From Actinopolyspora alba (GTDB lineage Bacteria > Actinomycetota > Actinomycetes > Mycobacteriales > Pseudonocardiaceae), in contig NZ_FOMZ01000001.1 in assembly GCF_900112765.1 (NCBI RefSeq), forward strand, positions 372,001 through 436,000: a stretch of 64,000 nucleotides of DNA, written 5' to 3'. The notes beneath the pieces are model-generated. The model made no database searches, had not been told where the DNA came from, and saw only the letters and a list, made by a program, of their open reading frames with translations. Position 1 is the stretch's first letter. Every line of letters begins with the position of its first letter. The position numbers and the translations under genes are program-made. Below are positions 25,851-35,150 of this stretch, in pieces.

Positions 25851-26819
25851 TCAGCCGTGCTCCTCGGTAACCGAGATGCGGGCGAGCCGCTGCTCGTTGG
25901 GCCAGCGGACCTTCCAGGCCCAGCCGAGCTTCTCCAGCATCCAGATCAACCGTGCCGAGATGTCGAGCTGCCCCTTGAGCACCCCGTGCCGCGCGCAGGT
26001 CGGATCGGCGTGGTGCGAGTTGTGCCAGGACTCGCCGAACGAGATCAGCGCCAGCGGCCAGAAGTTGGCGGCCTTGTCACGGCTCTTGAACGGACGCTCG
26101 CCGATCATGTGGCAGATGGAGTTCACCGACCAGGTGATGTGGTGCAGCACCGACACCCGGACCAGACCGGCCCAGAAGAACGCGGTGAGCGCTCCCCACC
26201 AGGACCAGGTGATCAGCCCGCCGAGCACGGCGGGGAGCACGAAGCTGGCCACGGTCCACAACGGGAAGAGCCTGTTGATCCGCTCGAGGACGCGGTCCTT
26301 GAGCAGGTCGGGAGCGAACCGATCCACGTTGGTCACGTCACGTTCGAACAGCCAACCCATGTGGGCGTGCCAGAACCCCTTGGCCAGCGCCGTGGCGGAG
26401 CTGCCGAAGCGCCAGGGCGAATGCGGGTCGCCCTCCCGGTCGGAGTAGGCGTGGTGCCTGCGGTGGTCGGCGACCCAGTTGATCACCGGCCCCTGCACCG
26501 CGCCCATGCCCGAGATGGCCAGCAGCACCTGTACGGCTCGGTTGGTCTTGAACGACCTGTGCGTGAACAGTCGGTGGAAACCGACGGTGACGCCGAGGCC
26601 GCTGAGTACGTAGAAGACGATGGCCAACGAGATGTCCACCACACCGAGTCCCCACCCCCAGGCGAAGGGAACGGCCGCCACCAGGGCGAGCAGTGGAACT
26701 ATCACGAACACGTAAACCAGGGCCTGTGCGACTCGCGGGCGATTTCCCGCGGTAAGTGGTTTCGGAGCAGCGCGCCGGGGCGGCTGCTCCGCGGCCGCGC
26801 TCTCGGTTGGTGCGGTCAT
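25851..26819 (-). CDS. Membrane acyl-CoA delta-9 desaturase
   Basis: A 322-residue protein with four predicted transmembrane helices and the three histidine boxes of acyl-lipid/acyl-CoA desaturases: HRLFTH (82-87), HRRHH (119-123) and HNSHH (266-270). The di-iron centre uses O2 to insert a double bond, usually at C9 of a saturated acyl-CoA, adjusting membrane fluidity. Electrons come from a reductase that is not encoded nearby. The 450-bp upstream interval contains a tandem palindromic repeat that looks like an operator. Confidence 0.93.
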   Translation of the reverse strand: MTAPTESAAAEQPPRRAAPKPLTAGNRPRVAQALVYVFVIVPLLALVAAVPFAWGWGLGVVDISLAIVFYVLSGLGVTVGFHRLFTHRSFKTNRAVQVLLAISGMGAVQGPVINWVADHRRHHAYSDREGDPHSPWRFGSSATALAKGFWHAHMGWLFERDVTNVDRFAPDLLKDRVLERINRLFPLWTVASFVLPAVLGGLITWSWWGALTAFFWAGLVRVSVLHHITWSVNSICHMIGERPFKSRDKAANFWPLALISFGESWHNSHHADPTCARHGVLKGQLDISARLIWMLEKLGWAWKVRWPNEQRLARISVTEEHG

Positions 26820-27268
26820 ATCGCTACCTCAACTGGGGTCGGGAACAGAGGTTGTACCGGTTGTTCGGAGCGGCCCGCTACCGCGTGCACACCCCACGGC
26901 CGCGCGGATGACGCCCCGGCGCGACCGGAATGCGCCATTCAGCCTACGACACCGTAACCTACGCCGGCGTAAGTTCCCGGGTTCCACCGCGCTCCCAAGC
27001 CTCACGCCGGCAGTACCCCACGTCCAGCCGGGCCGAACCAGGAGCACTTCCCGAGTGGCGTGGCGGGCCATACACAGGATGGGGGCGAACGAGACGACCC
27101 CACAACATCCATCCGGCTACGAACACCGAAACCGGACATGACATCATGTGCTCGGGCACGACAGCGGACAGTCCGACATCGTCAGCGCGGCGTGTAGTCG
27201 GTAGGCTGCGGTGTGGACATCGGTGGCGCGACACCGCGTCATCGGGAAAGTGATGTCGTGTCGTGCGG
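26820..27268. other. Gene-free interval between desaturase and tRNA-Gln
   Basis: Apart from the tandem operator at 26943-26972, nothing certain is seen. The right half should hold the tRNA promoter. Confidence 0.6.
26943..26972. promoter_or_regulatory. Tandem 15-bp palindromic operator upstream of the desaturase
   Basis: CCTACGACACCGTAA (26943-26957) is directly followed by CCTACGCCGGCGTAA (26958-26972). Each contains TACG-N4-CGTA, and the second core is a perfect 12-bp palindrome. The site lies about 125 bp upstream of the desaturase start. It suits two TetR-type dimers bound 15 bp apart on DNA. The other neighbour is the tRNA-Gln gene. Confidence 0.65.
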
Positions 27269-27339
27269 TCCGCCGTAGTGTAAAGGCAGCACCTCGGATT
27301 TTGGTTCCGATAGTCCAGGTTCGAATCCTGGCGGCGGAG
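27269..27339 (+). tRNA. tRNA-Gln (anticodon UUG)
   Basis: The acceptor arm TCCGCCG (27269-27275) pairs with CGGCGGA (27332-27338). The anticodon arm CGGATTTTGGTTCCG presents TTG. The T-arm is CCAGGTTCGAATCCTGG. The 3' CCA is not encoded. The gene precedes the GGDEF gene and, further on, glmU-prs. Confidence 0.96.
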
Positions 27340-27401
27340 CGACCGGCACCCCGGTTGACAACACGCACCGGCCTGGCCCGGCCGGATTTGGCAGGGGGTG
27401 T

Positions 27402-29138
27402 GTGCCGCTGCGCGACGACGTGGTTGACGCGCGGGAGGGAGCGGCAACCTCGCTCGGTGAACTGTCCGACGCGTGGTTGGTCGGACGTGCGCGCGAACTG
27501 CAGGTCATCGGTCAGCACAGTGATCCACAAGCACGAGACGCCACTCGTCGGGAAGCGGACAACCTCCTCACCGAGGCCCGCAGACGGGGGCATCCGAGAA
27601 TGCTCGGGCAACTGCTGTGCTGCTGCGCGACACTGCGTCTGTGCACGCCGGGCATGGCCGAACAAGCCGTCCCGCTGCTGGACGAGCTGCTGACGCACGC
27701 ACGAAGACACCGCCTCGACGTACTTCGTGCCGACGCGCACGCCCTGCGCGGCAGGCTGGCCCTGCTGGACGGCAACGAGGACAACGCCCTGAACCAGGCG
27801 GCGGAAGCATTGGTGATCCTGGACGACGACCTGGTGCCGGACGCCGCGCTGGGCAGGCGCTCCTGGGAACGGCTGCTGGCCACCTCGCTGATCGACATCG
27901 GTCTCGTACTCACCCAACTGGGCGTGTTCGACATCGCCGACGAGGTGATGGCCCGAGCGCACCATCGGATCCGCGAGAGCGGCGGGCCGCACGAGATCGC
28001 CACCCACCTGATCAACCGGTGTCGGATGCTGCTCGGCTGGGGCCTGCGGCTGGAGCGGATCGGCAAGCAGGACGACGCCGACGGCAGGTTCAGCACCGCC
28101 GCGCAGATAGCGGTCGCGGTGGACGGGCCGTGGCAGGAGTCGTTGTTTCCCCGGGTTCCCGGTAGGAAGGCCGCGGAGCAGATGCCCGTGCTGGCGGCCG
28201 CTTGCGCGTTGGCGGAGCCGGACGGTTCGCACATCGACAAGTTGGAGGAGGTTTCCGATCCAGGGCTGGAACTGCCCGTGCAGGAAACGATCATCATAGC
28301 GATCGCGTTGGCACGTTGTTACGACAGCGCGGAACGTCCGGACGAGGCGACCAGGGTGCTTTCCGAGACGCGGCAACGGATCTACGAGGACATCTCCGAA
28401 CCCAGCCTCCGGATCTCGTTGGTGCGCGAGTACGCCAGACGCGCCAGGCTCGATCCGGACAACACCGCCGCCGCCGTCGAGGAGTACGCCCAGGAGCTCG
28501 AATCGGAGCTGTGGACCATGCGCGCCTCGCGCAGCGCCACGCTTATGGCCCGCCTGGACCGGCAACGACTGAACCGGCAGCACCACGCGATCACCAGGCA
28601 GGCCATGCACGACCCGCTCACCGGGCTGCCCAACCGCAGAGCGCTGGACGCGAAGCTGGAGAGCATGCTGCGCGAACCCGACGCGCAGCCGCTGTCGGTG
28701 GCACTGGTCGATCTGGACGGTTTCAAGGAGGTCAACGACCAGCTCTCGCACGCCGAGGGCGACGAGGTCCTCCGGGTCATCGCGCGCACGCTCAGCGACA
28801 CGCTCCGCGCCGACGACCTCGTCTCGCGCTACGGCGGTGACGAGTTCGTGGTCCTGCTGCCCGGGGTGGAGCTGGAGGCCGCCGAGAGCGCACTGACCCG
28901 CACGGTCAACGCCGTGTCCCGCCTGCCCGGTTCACTGTCCCGGGGAGTGACGCTGTCCATCGGGGTGGTGGCGATGCTGCCCCAGGAGAGCGGCAGCGAG
29001 GTGCTGGCCCGCTCCGACACCGCGATGTACCAGTCGAAACGACGGGGCGGTAACCAGGTCGCGGCGATGTCCGGGGACGCGCACCACGGTGACCCCGCCG
29101 AACCGCCGGCCTGGATTCCACCCGAATCGGAGCAGTAG
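27402..29138 (+). CDS. Diguanylate cyclase with N-terminal helical (TPR-like) sensor
   Basis: A 578-residue protein. GTG 27402 follows AGGGGG. Residues 1-370 are helical repeats of TPR type (LDELLTHARRHRLDVLRADA) with no transmembrane segment, so the protein is cytosolic. The catalytic domain contains DPLTGLPNRRAL, LVDLDGFKEVND and GGDEF at 478-482. RADD (469-472), five residues before GGDEF, matches the RxxD product-inhibition site. It should make cyclic di-GMP from two GTP and be feedback inhibited. No EAL domain is present. The signal sensed by the helical region is unknown. Confidence 0.92.
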   Translation: MPLRDDVVDAREGAATSLGELSDAWLVGRARELQVIGQHSDPQARDATRREADNLLTEARRRGHPRMLGQLLCCCATLRLCTPGMAEQAVPLLDELLTHARRHRLDVLRADAHALRGRLALLDGNEDNALNQAAEALVILDDDLVPDAALGRRSWERLLATSLIDIGLVLTQLGVFDIADEVMARAHHRIRESGGPHEIATHLINRCRMLLGWGLRLERIGKQDDADGRFSTAAQIAVAVDGPWQESLFPRVPGRKAAEQMPVLAAACALAEPDGSHIDKLEEVSDPGLELPVQETIIIAIALARCYDSAERPDEATRVLSETRQRIYEDISEPSLRISLVREYARRARLDPDNTAAAVEEYAQELESELWTMRASRSATLMARLDRQRLNRQHHAITRQAMHDPLTGLPNRRALDAKLESMLREPDAQPLSVALVDLDGFKEVNDQLSHAEGDEVLRVIARTLSDTLRADDLVSRYGGDEFVVLLPGVELEAAESALTRTVNAVSRLPGSLSRGVTLSIGVVAMLPQESGSEVLARSDTAMYQSKRRGGNQVAAMSGDAHHGDPAEPPAWIPPESEQ

Positions 29139-29550
29139 TCGTCCCGGTTCGCCGAGCTTCCGGAAACCGGGATTCACGCTCCCCGCGGAGCGGTACGTGA
29201 GTCGCGACACCTCGGTGTCGCCGGGCACCCCGGCTGGTGCCCGTTCCGGCCCCCCGGGTCGCCCGGACCAACGCACGGACGAGCGGAAGGTGAACGCGCG
29301 AGAAACCACCCGAAAACCGCGCACGGAACGGACACGCGCGGTAACATTCCTCCCACCGGCACACCGTCACGTCATTACATACCGGGGCAGCGGTCCGATA
29401 CAGCGTCCGGACAGTTACCCTTCACCCGATTGGACGTACAGGCACCGTCCTTACCGGGACTGCTACGGGTTCGGTCTCGCGGAGTCCGGCAGTAACCAAG
29501 GGTGGCGGTGAGTCGGCGTCGAAACCGCTGGACTCCGAGGGAGAGCATCG
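29139..29550. other. Gene-free interval upstream of glmU
   Basis: It holds a terminator-like hairpin at 29204-29221 and presumably the glmU promoter near the AT-richer stretch at 29340-29400. No gene was recognised. Confidence 0.55.
29204..29221. terminator. Hairpin after the GGDEF gene
   Basis: GCGACAC (29204-29210) pairs with GTGTCGC (29215-29221) around CTCG. It lies 65 bp after the stop codon. No T-tract follows. Confidence 0.5.
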
Positions 29551-31050
29551 ATGCTCGAGGGCGTTTCGGCCCAGCCGCCTTCGGACGGCATGTCTTCCGA
29601 CCCCGTGAGTGTGCTCGTGCTGGCCGCGGGCGAAGGCACTCGAATGAAATCCGCGACTCCGAAGGTGCTGCACCGGATCGCGGGCAGACCGCTGCTCGAG
29701 CATTCCGTCCGCGCCGCGGCGGGCGCGGAACCGGACGAGTTGAGTGTGGTCATCGGGCACGGCAGGCAAGCCGTCGACGAACATCTCGCGGCGTTGCAGG
29801 ACGGACTCGGTCGCCGCATCGAGACGGTGGTGCAGCAGGAACAGCTCGGCACCGGCCACGCGGTGCGCTGTGGCCGAGAACAACGGGAGTCCGCCGGGAC
29901 CGTGCTGGTCACCTACGGTGATATTCCGCTGCTCGATTCCGCCACGATGCGGGCGCTGCTGCGTGAACACCGCCGATCCGGCAACGCGGTGACCCTGTTG
30001 ACCGCCGTGGTGGAGCATCCGGCGGGTTACGGCCGGATCGTGCGCGACGCCGCGGGCGAGGTCACCTCCATTGTGGAGCAGAAGGACGCCACGCCCGAGC
30101 AGGCCACGATCGACGAGATCAATTCCGGGGTCTACGCCTTCGACGCGCGTTTCCTCGACACCGCGCTCCGGCGGCTCTCCACGGACAATTCACAGGGTGA
30201 GCTGTACCTCACCGACGTGGTGGCGATAGCCCGCGGCGAGGGGCTCGGCGTGGGCGCACTGGTGTGCTCGGACAACTGGCTGGTCGAGGGGGTCAACGAC
30301 CGCGTCCAGCTCGCCTCGGTGGGGGCCGAGCTCAACCGCAGGATGCTGCTGCACTGGATGCGCGAGGGTGTCACGATCACGGATCCGAGCAGTGTGTGGT
30401 TGGACTGCGACGTGCGGCTCGGCCGGGACGTCGTGCTGGAACCGAACGTACGACTGCGTGCGGGCACGACCGTGGGGGAGGGCGCGAGCATCGGCCCGGA
30501 GACGACGCTCACCGCCTGCTCGATCGGCGCGGGCGCCGAGGTCGTGTCCACCCACGGCGAGCACGCCGAGGTCGCGGCCGGGGCCTCGGTGGGGCCGTTC
30601 GCCTATCTCCGCTCGGGCACCCGTCTCGGCGAGGACGGCAAGGTAGGTACTTTTGTCGAGGTGAAGAACGCCGACATCGGCGCGGGGACCAAGGTTCCCC
30701 ATCTGAGCTACGTCGGGGACGCCACGGTTGGCACGAACAGTAATATCGGAGCCGCCACGGTTTTCGTCAACTACGACGGCGTGGCCAAACACCACACGGT
30801 AATCGGCTCCCACGCACGTACTGGTGCCGACAACATGTTCGTGGCTCCTGTTCGGGTCGACGACGGCGCCTACACCGCCGCGGGCTCGGTCATCACTGAT
30901 GATGTTCCTCCTGGTGCGATGGCGGTCGCCCGGGGGAAACAACGCAACATCGAAGGCTGGGTCGCCAAACGACGTCCCGGCACAGCCGCCGACGAGGCCG
31001 CCCAGCGTGCGCTGGCCGACCGTGAGAACTCCACCGAGAACGACGAGTGA
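29551..31050 (+). CDS. glmU: Bifunctional GlcNAc-1-P uridyltransferase / GlcN-1-P acetyltransferase
   Basis: A 499-residue protein. The pyrophosphorylase domain begins VLVLAAGEGTRMKSATPKVL and includes YGDIPLLD and GVNDRVQLA. The left-handed beta-helix follows, with hexapeptide repeats from about residue 275, SGTRLGEDGKVGTFVEVKNA and the acetyltransferase histidine region VNYDGVAKHHTVIG. It makes UDP-GlcNAc for peptidoglycan. GGGAGA stands upstream of ATG 29551. An inner ATG at residue 14 is an alternative start. prs follows on the same strand after 35 bp, the usual actinobacterial order. Confidence 0.97.
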   Translation: MLEGVSAQPPSDGMSSDPVSVLVLAAGEGTRMKSATPKVLHRIAGRPLLEHSVRAAAGAEPDELSVVIGHGRQAVDEHLAALQDGLGRRIETVVQQEQLGTGHAVRCGREQRESAGTVLVTYGDIPLLDSATMRALLREHRRSGNAVTLLTAVVEHPAGYGRIVRDAAGEVTSIVEQKDATPEQATIDEINSGVYAFDARFLDTALRRLSTDNSQGELYLTDVVAIARGEGLGVGALVCSDNWLVEGVNDRVQLASVGAELNRRMLLHWMREGVTITDPSSVWLDCDVRLGRDVVLEPNVRLRAGTTVGEGASIGPETTLTACSIGAGAEVVSTHGEHAEVAAGASVGPFAYLRSGTRLGEDGKVGTFVEVKNADIGAGTKVPHLSYVGDATVGTNSNIGAATVFVNYDGVAKHHTVIGSHARTGADNMFVAPVRVDDGAYTAAGSVITDDVPPGAMAVARGKQRNIEGWVAKRRPGTAADEAAQRALADRENSTENDE

Positions 31051-31085
31051 CACTCGAGCTTTCCAGCCGTCAACGGGAGGGGACG

Positions 31086-32072
31086 ATGACCGTGAGTGCA
31101 ATGTCCGCGACTCCGAAGAAAAGCCTCAAACTCTTTTCCGGCCGCAGTCATCCCGAATTGGCCGAGGAGGTCGCCAAGCATCTGGACGTTACGGTCACAC
31201 CGCAGGCGGCCTACGAGTTCGCCAACGGCGAGATATTCGTCCGCTACGACGAGTCGGTACGCGGTTGCGACGCGTTCGTGATCCAGTCGCACAGCAGCCC
31301 CATCAACGAGGCCGTGATGGAGCAGCTGGTCATGGTGGACGCGCTCAAACGCGGTAGCGCCAAGCGCATCACGGTGGTCCTGCCGTTCTACGGCTACGCC
31401 AGGCAGGACAAGAAGCACAAGGGCCGCGAGCCCATCTCGGCACGGTTGATGGCCGATCTATTCAAGACCGCCGGTGCCGACCGCATCCTGACCGTGGACC
31501 TGCACACCGACCAGATCCAGGGCTTCTTCGACGGCCCGGTGGACCACCTGCTGGCCCAGACCGTGCTCTCCGACTACGTCAGGGACGCCTACTCCGAGGA
31601 GCGGATCACGGTCGTCTCCCCGGACTCCGGCCGGGTGCGCGTGGCCGAGAAGTGGGCGGACAACCTGGGCGGCACCCCGCTGGCCTTCATCCACAAGACC
31701 CGCGACCCGACCAAGCCCAACGAGGTGGTGGCCAACCGCGTGGTGGGCGACGTGGAGAACCGGCTGTGCGTGCTGGTCGACGACATGATCGACACCGGTG
31801 GGACGATCGTGAAGGCCACCGAACAGCTGCTGGAAGCCGGCGCCAAGGACGTGATCATCGCCGCGACGCACGGCGTGCTGTCCGGCCCGGCCGTGGAACG
31901 GCTCTCCAACAGCGGAGCCAAGCAGGTGGTGCTGACCAACACTCTGCCGATCCCCGAGGAGAAGCGGTTCGAGAAGCTCACGGTGCTCTCGATCGCTCCG
32001 CTGATCGCCAAGGCGGTGCACCAGGTGTTCGAGGACGGCTCGGTGACCGGGCTGTTCAACGGCCAGGCCTGA
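31086..32072 (+). CDS. prs: Ribose-phosphate pyrophosphokinase
   Basis: A 328-residue protein from ATG 31086, chosen because GGGAGG lies just upstream. Motifs: FSGRSHPELAEEVAKHL, the YGYARQDKKHKGREPISARL ATP loop and the PRPP-binding VLVDDMIDTGGTI. It makes PRPP from ribose 5-phosphate and ATP for nucleotide, His and Trp synthesis. Probably co-transcribed with glmU. Confidence 0.97.
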   Translation: MTVSAMSATPKKSLKLFSGRSHPELAEEVAKHLDVTVTPQAAYEFANGEIFVRYDESVRGCDAFVIQSHSSPINEAVMEQLVMVDALKRGSAKRITVVLPFYGYARQDKKHKGREPISARLMADLFKTAGADRILTVDLHTDQIQGFFDGPVDHLLAQTVLSDYVRDAYSEERITVVSPDSGRVRVAEKWADNLGGTPLAFIHKTRDPTKPNEVVANRVVGDVENRLCVLVDDMIDTGGTIVKATEQLLEAGAKDVIIAATHGVLSGPAVERLSNSGAKQVVLTNTLPIPEEKRFEKLTVLSIAPLIAKAVHQVFEDGSVTGLFNGQA

Positions 32073-32117
32073 GCGGCCGCCCCTGCGTGAACCCCCTGCG
32101 CGGCCGGGGGCGCGGCG

Positions 32118-32131
32118 ATTTCGCGAGAATT
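32118..32131 (-). repeat. Family A palindrome, single copy
   Basis: ATTTCGCGAGAATT has one mismatch to the core. It lies inside an outer inverted repeat, GGGGCGCG...CGCGCCCC, between convergent prs and the Nramp-like gene, where it could serve as a terminator. Confidence 0.8.
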
Positions 32132-32173
32132 TGACGCGCCCCGAGCACGGCGGACGACCGAGTCGACAAAGCC

Positions 32174-33448
32174 CTACCAGGAGACGTAGCCGATCAGCTT
32201 GTCCGCTGCCAGCACGACGAACAGCACCAGGCACAGTGCCAACACCGTGTTGGACAGCCATCGCGAGCGGTGGGCGGCGGGCATCCGCCCCGAGTTCAGC
32301 AGCACCAGCAGCGTCCCGGCCAGGAACGGCATGAACAGCGCGCCCAACACTCCGTAGGCGATCGTGAGCTGGAACGGCTTGTCCAGGAACAACAACGACA
32401 TCGGGGGAACCGTCAGCCACAGCACGTACCCGCGGAACGGCCAACTGCGCATCCCAGCGGTGCTCCCGGGATCCGAACCGGTTTCCCCGCGTGACCACCA
32501 AGTACGCCACCAGTCGGCGAACAGCAGACTCACCCCGTTCCACACGCCCAGCAGGGATGTGAACGTCACCGCCAGGAATCCGACCAGGAACGGCAGCCGC
32601 GCCCACTGCCCGTAATCCGCGGCCAGTCGCTGGCCGAGTTCGAGCAGGCCGCGGTCACCATCGGCCATGCCCTGCCCCAGCAGCAGTTCGGATCCCACGA
32701 TCAGCATCGCCACCACGAAGATGCCGGTGGTGATGTAGCCGACCGCGTTGTCGGTGCGCATGAACGGGATCCAACGCGGGGTGCGCCACCCCTTCGCCAT
32801 GGTCCAGTAGCCGTAGGCGGCCATCGTGATCGTGCCGCCGACACCTCCCATCAGGCCCAGCACATAGGCCAGTGACCCCTCCGGCAGTCGGGGGACGATT
32901 CCGCCGCCGAGCGCGACGAGGTTCGGTCCGACCAGCACGGCTGTTCCCACCACGGCCACGAACATGACGCCGACCAGGATCGTCATCAGCCGTTCCAGCA
33001 GCCGGTACCGGCCCAGCCACACCAGAGCCAGGCCGACCACGCCGCAGATCATCCCCCAGTAGCGCACGGACAGCGCCGGGAACAGCGCGTTCAGCGGCAG
33101 GCCGGTGGCCGACATGGCGGTAGCGCCGTAGACGAAGCCCCACAGCACGATGTAGACGCCGAAGAATCCGGTGGCCCAGCGTCCGAGCGAGCGCCAACCG
33201 GCGAGAATGGTGCTGCCGGACCCGAGGTGCCAGCGTCCCACCGCCTCGCCGATCCCCATCTTGAAAACGGTGCCGAGCAGGATCGCCCAGAACAGCGCGT
33301 ACCCGAAGCGTGATCCCGCCACCAGCGTGGCGACCAGATCGCCCGCGCCGACGCCGGTGGCGGCTGCCATGATGCCCGGCCCGACGCGCCGGAGCCTGCT
33401 GCGCCAGTCCGTGCTCGCTGGCTCACTCGCGGTGGTCTCGGCAGTCAT
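32174..33448 (-). CDS. Nramp-related transporter lacking the canonical metal-binding motifs
   Basis: A 424-residue protein from ATG 33448 with about eleven hydrophobic helices and overall Nramp (SLC11) order. The first helix reads GPGIMAAATGVGAGDLVATL. The canonical DPGN motif is replaced by GAGD (34-37). In the sixth helix GLMGGVGGTITMAAYGYW appears where MPH is expected. Both positions coordinate Mn/Fe in true Nramp proteins, so substrate or mechanism probably differs. A divalent-metal label is therefore uncertain. The start is close to a TACTAG box, so the mRNA may have a very short leader. Confidence 0.82.
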   Translation of the reverse strand: MTAETTASEPASTDWRSRLRRVGPGIMAAATGVGAGDLVATLVAGSRFGYALFWAILLGTVFKMGIGEAVGRWHLGSGSTILAGWRSLGRWATGFFGVYIVLWGFVYGATAMSATGLPLNALFPALSVRYWGMICGVVGLALVWLGRYRLLERLMTILVGVMFVAVVGTAVLVGPNLVALGGGIVPRLPEGSLAYVLGLMGGVGGTITMAAYGYWTMAKGWRTPRWIPFMRTDNAVGYITTGIFVVAMLIVGSELLLGQGMADGDRGLLELGQRLAADYGQWARLPFLVGFLAVTFTSLLGVWNGVSLLFADWWRTWWSRGETGSDPGSTAGMRSWPFRGYVLWLTVPPMSLLFLDKPFQLTIAYGVLGALFMPFLAGTLLVLLNSGRMPAAHRSRWLSNTVLALCLVLFVVLAADKLIGYVSW

Positions 33449-33776
33449 GCGAGCCAACCTAGTATCGCGCGGCCGGGCAGGAAAGATATTGACAGCGAAA
33501 CCTGTTCGGATCCGCCCCGGCACTTCACCCCGGCCGGTTAACCAGCCGGAACGGTCGCCGCATACAATGGCCTGGTTGCCTCGGCGAGGTCGGGTTCGAG
33601 AATCCGGCGTTATCGGCGTGGCGGCTGGTGGTCACCGGTGGCACACCGGTGCACCGCTCCGGCTCCCAGGGTTTCGGCAGAGCGTTCGGCGCCCCGACCG
33701 CCAGACCAGTCGCGCGTCGCGCCGCCGCAGGACAGCGACTGATGCACACCATCCCTGAGCCAAGGAGTACGTCACC
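33449..33776. other. Promoter/leader region of ctc
   Basis: A good -10 box TACAAT lies at 33563-33568, with only weak -35 candidates. If it is used, the ctc leader is about 200 nt. A CACCGGTG-rich hairpin lies inside that leader near 33640. No gene was recognised. Confidence 0.5.
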
Positions 33777-34406
33777 GTGTCCGAAGTACGTCTCGCAGCG
33801 GAACAGCGCAACGAGTTCGGCAAGGGAGCCGCCCGCAGGTACCGCCGTGCGGGCAAGATCCCCGCGGTGCTCTACGGCCACGGTTCCGACCCGAAGCACC
33901 TCTCGCTGCCCACCGTGGATTTCGCCCGCGTGGTCCGCGAGAACGGCCGCAACGCCGTGCTGACTCTCGATGTGACGGGCGGCAAGAGCGAGCTCGCCCT
34001 GTGCAAGGAGATCACCACTCACCCGACCAAGAACTACATCGAGCACGTGGACCTGCTGCTGGTCAGGCGCGGCGAGAAGGTCACCGTCAACGTGCCGGTC
34101 GTGGTCACCGGTGAGGCCGCGCCCGGAACCCTGGTCGCCCAGGACGCGAACGAGATCCAGCTCGAGGTCGAGGCCACCCACATCCCGGAACAGCTGGAGA
34201 TCTCGATCCAGGGCGCCGAGGCCGGCACCCAGATCCACGCCCCGGACGTGACCCTGCCGCGCGGCGCCACGCTGCAGAGCGGCGAGGACGTCCTGGTCGT
34301 AAACATCTCCGAGGCCCCGACCGAGGCCGAGATGGAGTCGGAGATCGACACCAGCGGTGCCGGTGTCGTCGAGGAGTCCTCCGAGGAGGAGACCGCGAAC
34401 GAGTGA
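33777..34406 (+). CDS. rplY: 50S ribosomal protein L25 / general stress protein Ctc
   Basis: A 209-residue protein. GTG 33777 follows AAGGAG. The N-terminal L25 domain (RNEFGKGAARRYRRAGKIPA, VLYGHGSDPKHL) binds 5S rRNA. The C-terminal TL5/Ctc beta domain spans about 95-185, with a very acidic tail. This length is usual for the Ctc form. pth follows on the same strand, the standard pair in Gram-positive bacteria. Confidence 0.95.
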   Translation: MSEVRLAAEQRNEFGKGAARRYRRAGKIPAVLYGHGSDPKHLSLPTVDFARVVRENGRNAVLTLDVTGGKSELALCKEITTHPTKNYIEHVDLLLVRRGEKVTVNVPVVVTGEAAPGTLVAQDANEIQLEVEATHIPEQLEISIQGAEAGTQIHAPDVTLPRGATLQSGEDVLVVNISEAPTEAEMESEIDTSGAGVVEESSEEETANE

Positions 34407-34494
34407 TCGCCGATCGGTGACGCTTCGTCGGCTCGGTTTTCATACCCGTTCTCGACGGGCGTGTCGAGGCGTGACAAAGTTCCACCAGGACAAC

Positions 34495-34532
34495 GGGTGT
34501 GGCCGCACGGATCGACTCGGGTGGCCACACCC
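34495..34532. terminator. Hairpin between ctc and pth
   Basis: GGGTGTGGCC (34495-34504) pairs perfectly with GGCCACACCC (34523-34532). It may attenuate read-through from ctc into pth. Confidence 0.65.
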
Positions 34533-34559
34533 TCTGGTATCGGCTGATCCGAGGATGTC

Positions 34560-35150
34560 GTGAGTACACGGGACAGTGAAGACGCGGACCGACTCGCACT
34601 GATCGTCGGGCTGGGGAATCCGGGACCGCGGTACGCGGGCAACCGACACAACGTGGGGTTCCTGGTGGCCGACGAACTGGCCGAACGTGTCGGCGGCAAG
34701 TTCAAACGACACAAGTCCGGCGCCGACGTCGCCGAGGGCAGACTGGACGGCACCCGTGTCGCGCTGGCCAAGTCCCGCTCGCTGATGAACCTGTCCGGCG
34801 GCCCCGTGGCGGGAGCCGCCCGGTTCTACAAGGTCGCTCCGGAGTCGGTGATCGTGATCCACGACGAACTGGACCTGGCGTACGGCACCGTTCGTCTCAA
34901 GCGGGGCGGTGGGGAGAACGGCCACAACGGGCTCCGCTCCATCAGCAAGTCGCTCGGCACTCGCGACTACCTGCGGGTGCGGTTCGGGGTGGACCGCCCG
35001 CCGGGGCGGATGGATCCGGCCGACTACGTGCTGCGCGACTTCTCGCGCACCGAGCGATCCGAACTCGGGTTCTTCGTCGATCGCTGCGCGGACGCGGTGT
35101 CGACACTGGCGGCCGAGGGCCTGGAGGCCGCGCAGAACGAATTCCACTGA
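34560..35150 (+). CDS. pth: Peptidyl-tRNA hydrolase
   Basis: A 196-residue protein starting at GTG 34560. [20 protein letters not shown] carries the catalytic His30 and Asn20. [23 protein letters not shown] (catalytic Asp) and [13 protein letters not shown] follow in family order. It releases peptides from stalled peptidyl-tRNA. The sequence is full length. Confidence 0.97.
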   Translation: MSTRDSEDADRLALIVGLGNPGPRYAGNRHNVGFLVADELAERVGGKFKRHKSGADVAEGRLDGTRVALAKSRSLMNLSGGPVAGAARFYKVAPESVIVIHDELDLAYGTVRLKRGGGENGHNGLRSISKSLGTRDYLRVRFGVDRPPGRMDPADYVLRDFSRTERSELGFFVDRCADAVSTLAAEGLEAAQNEFH

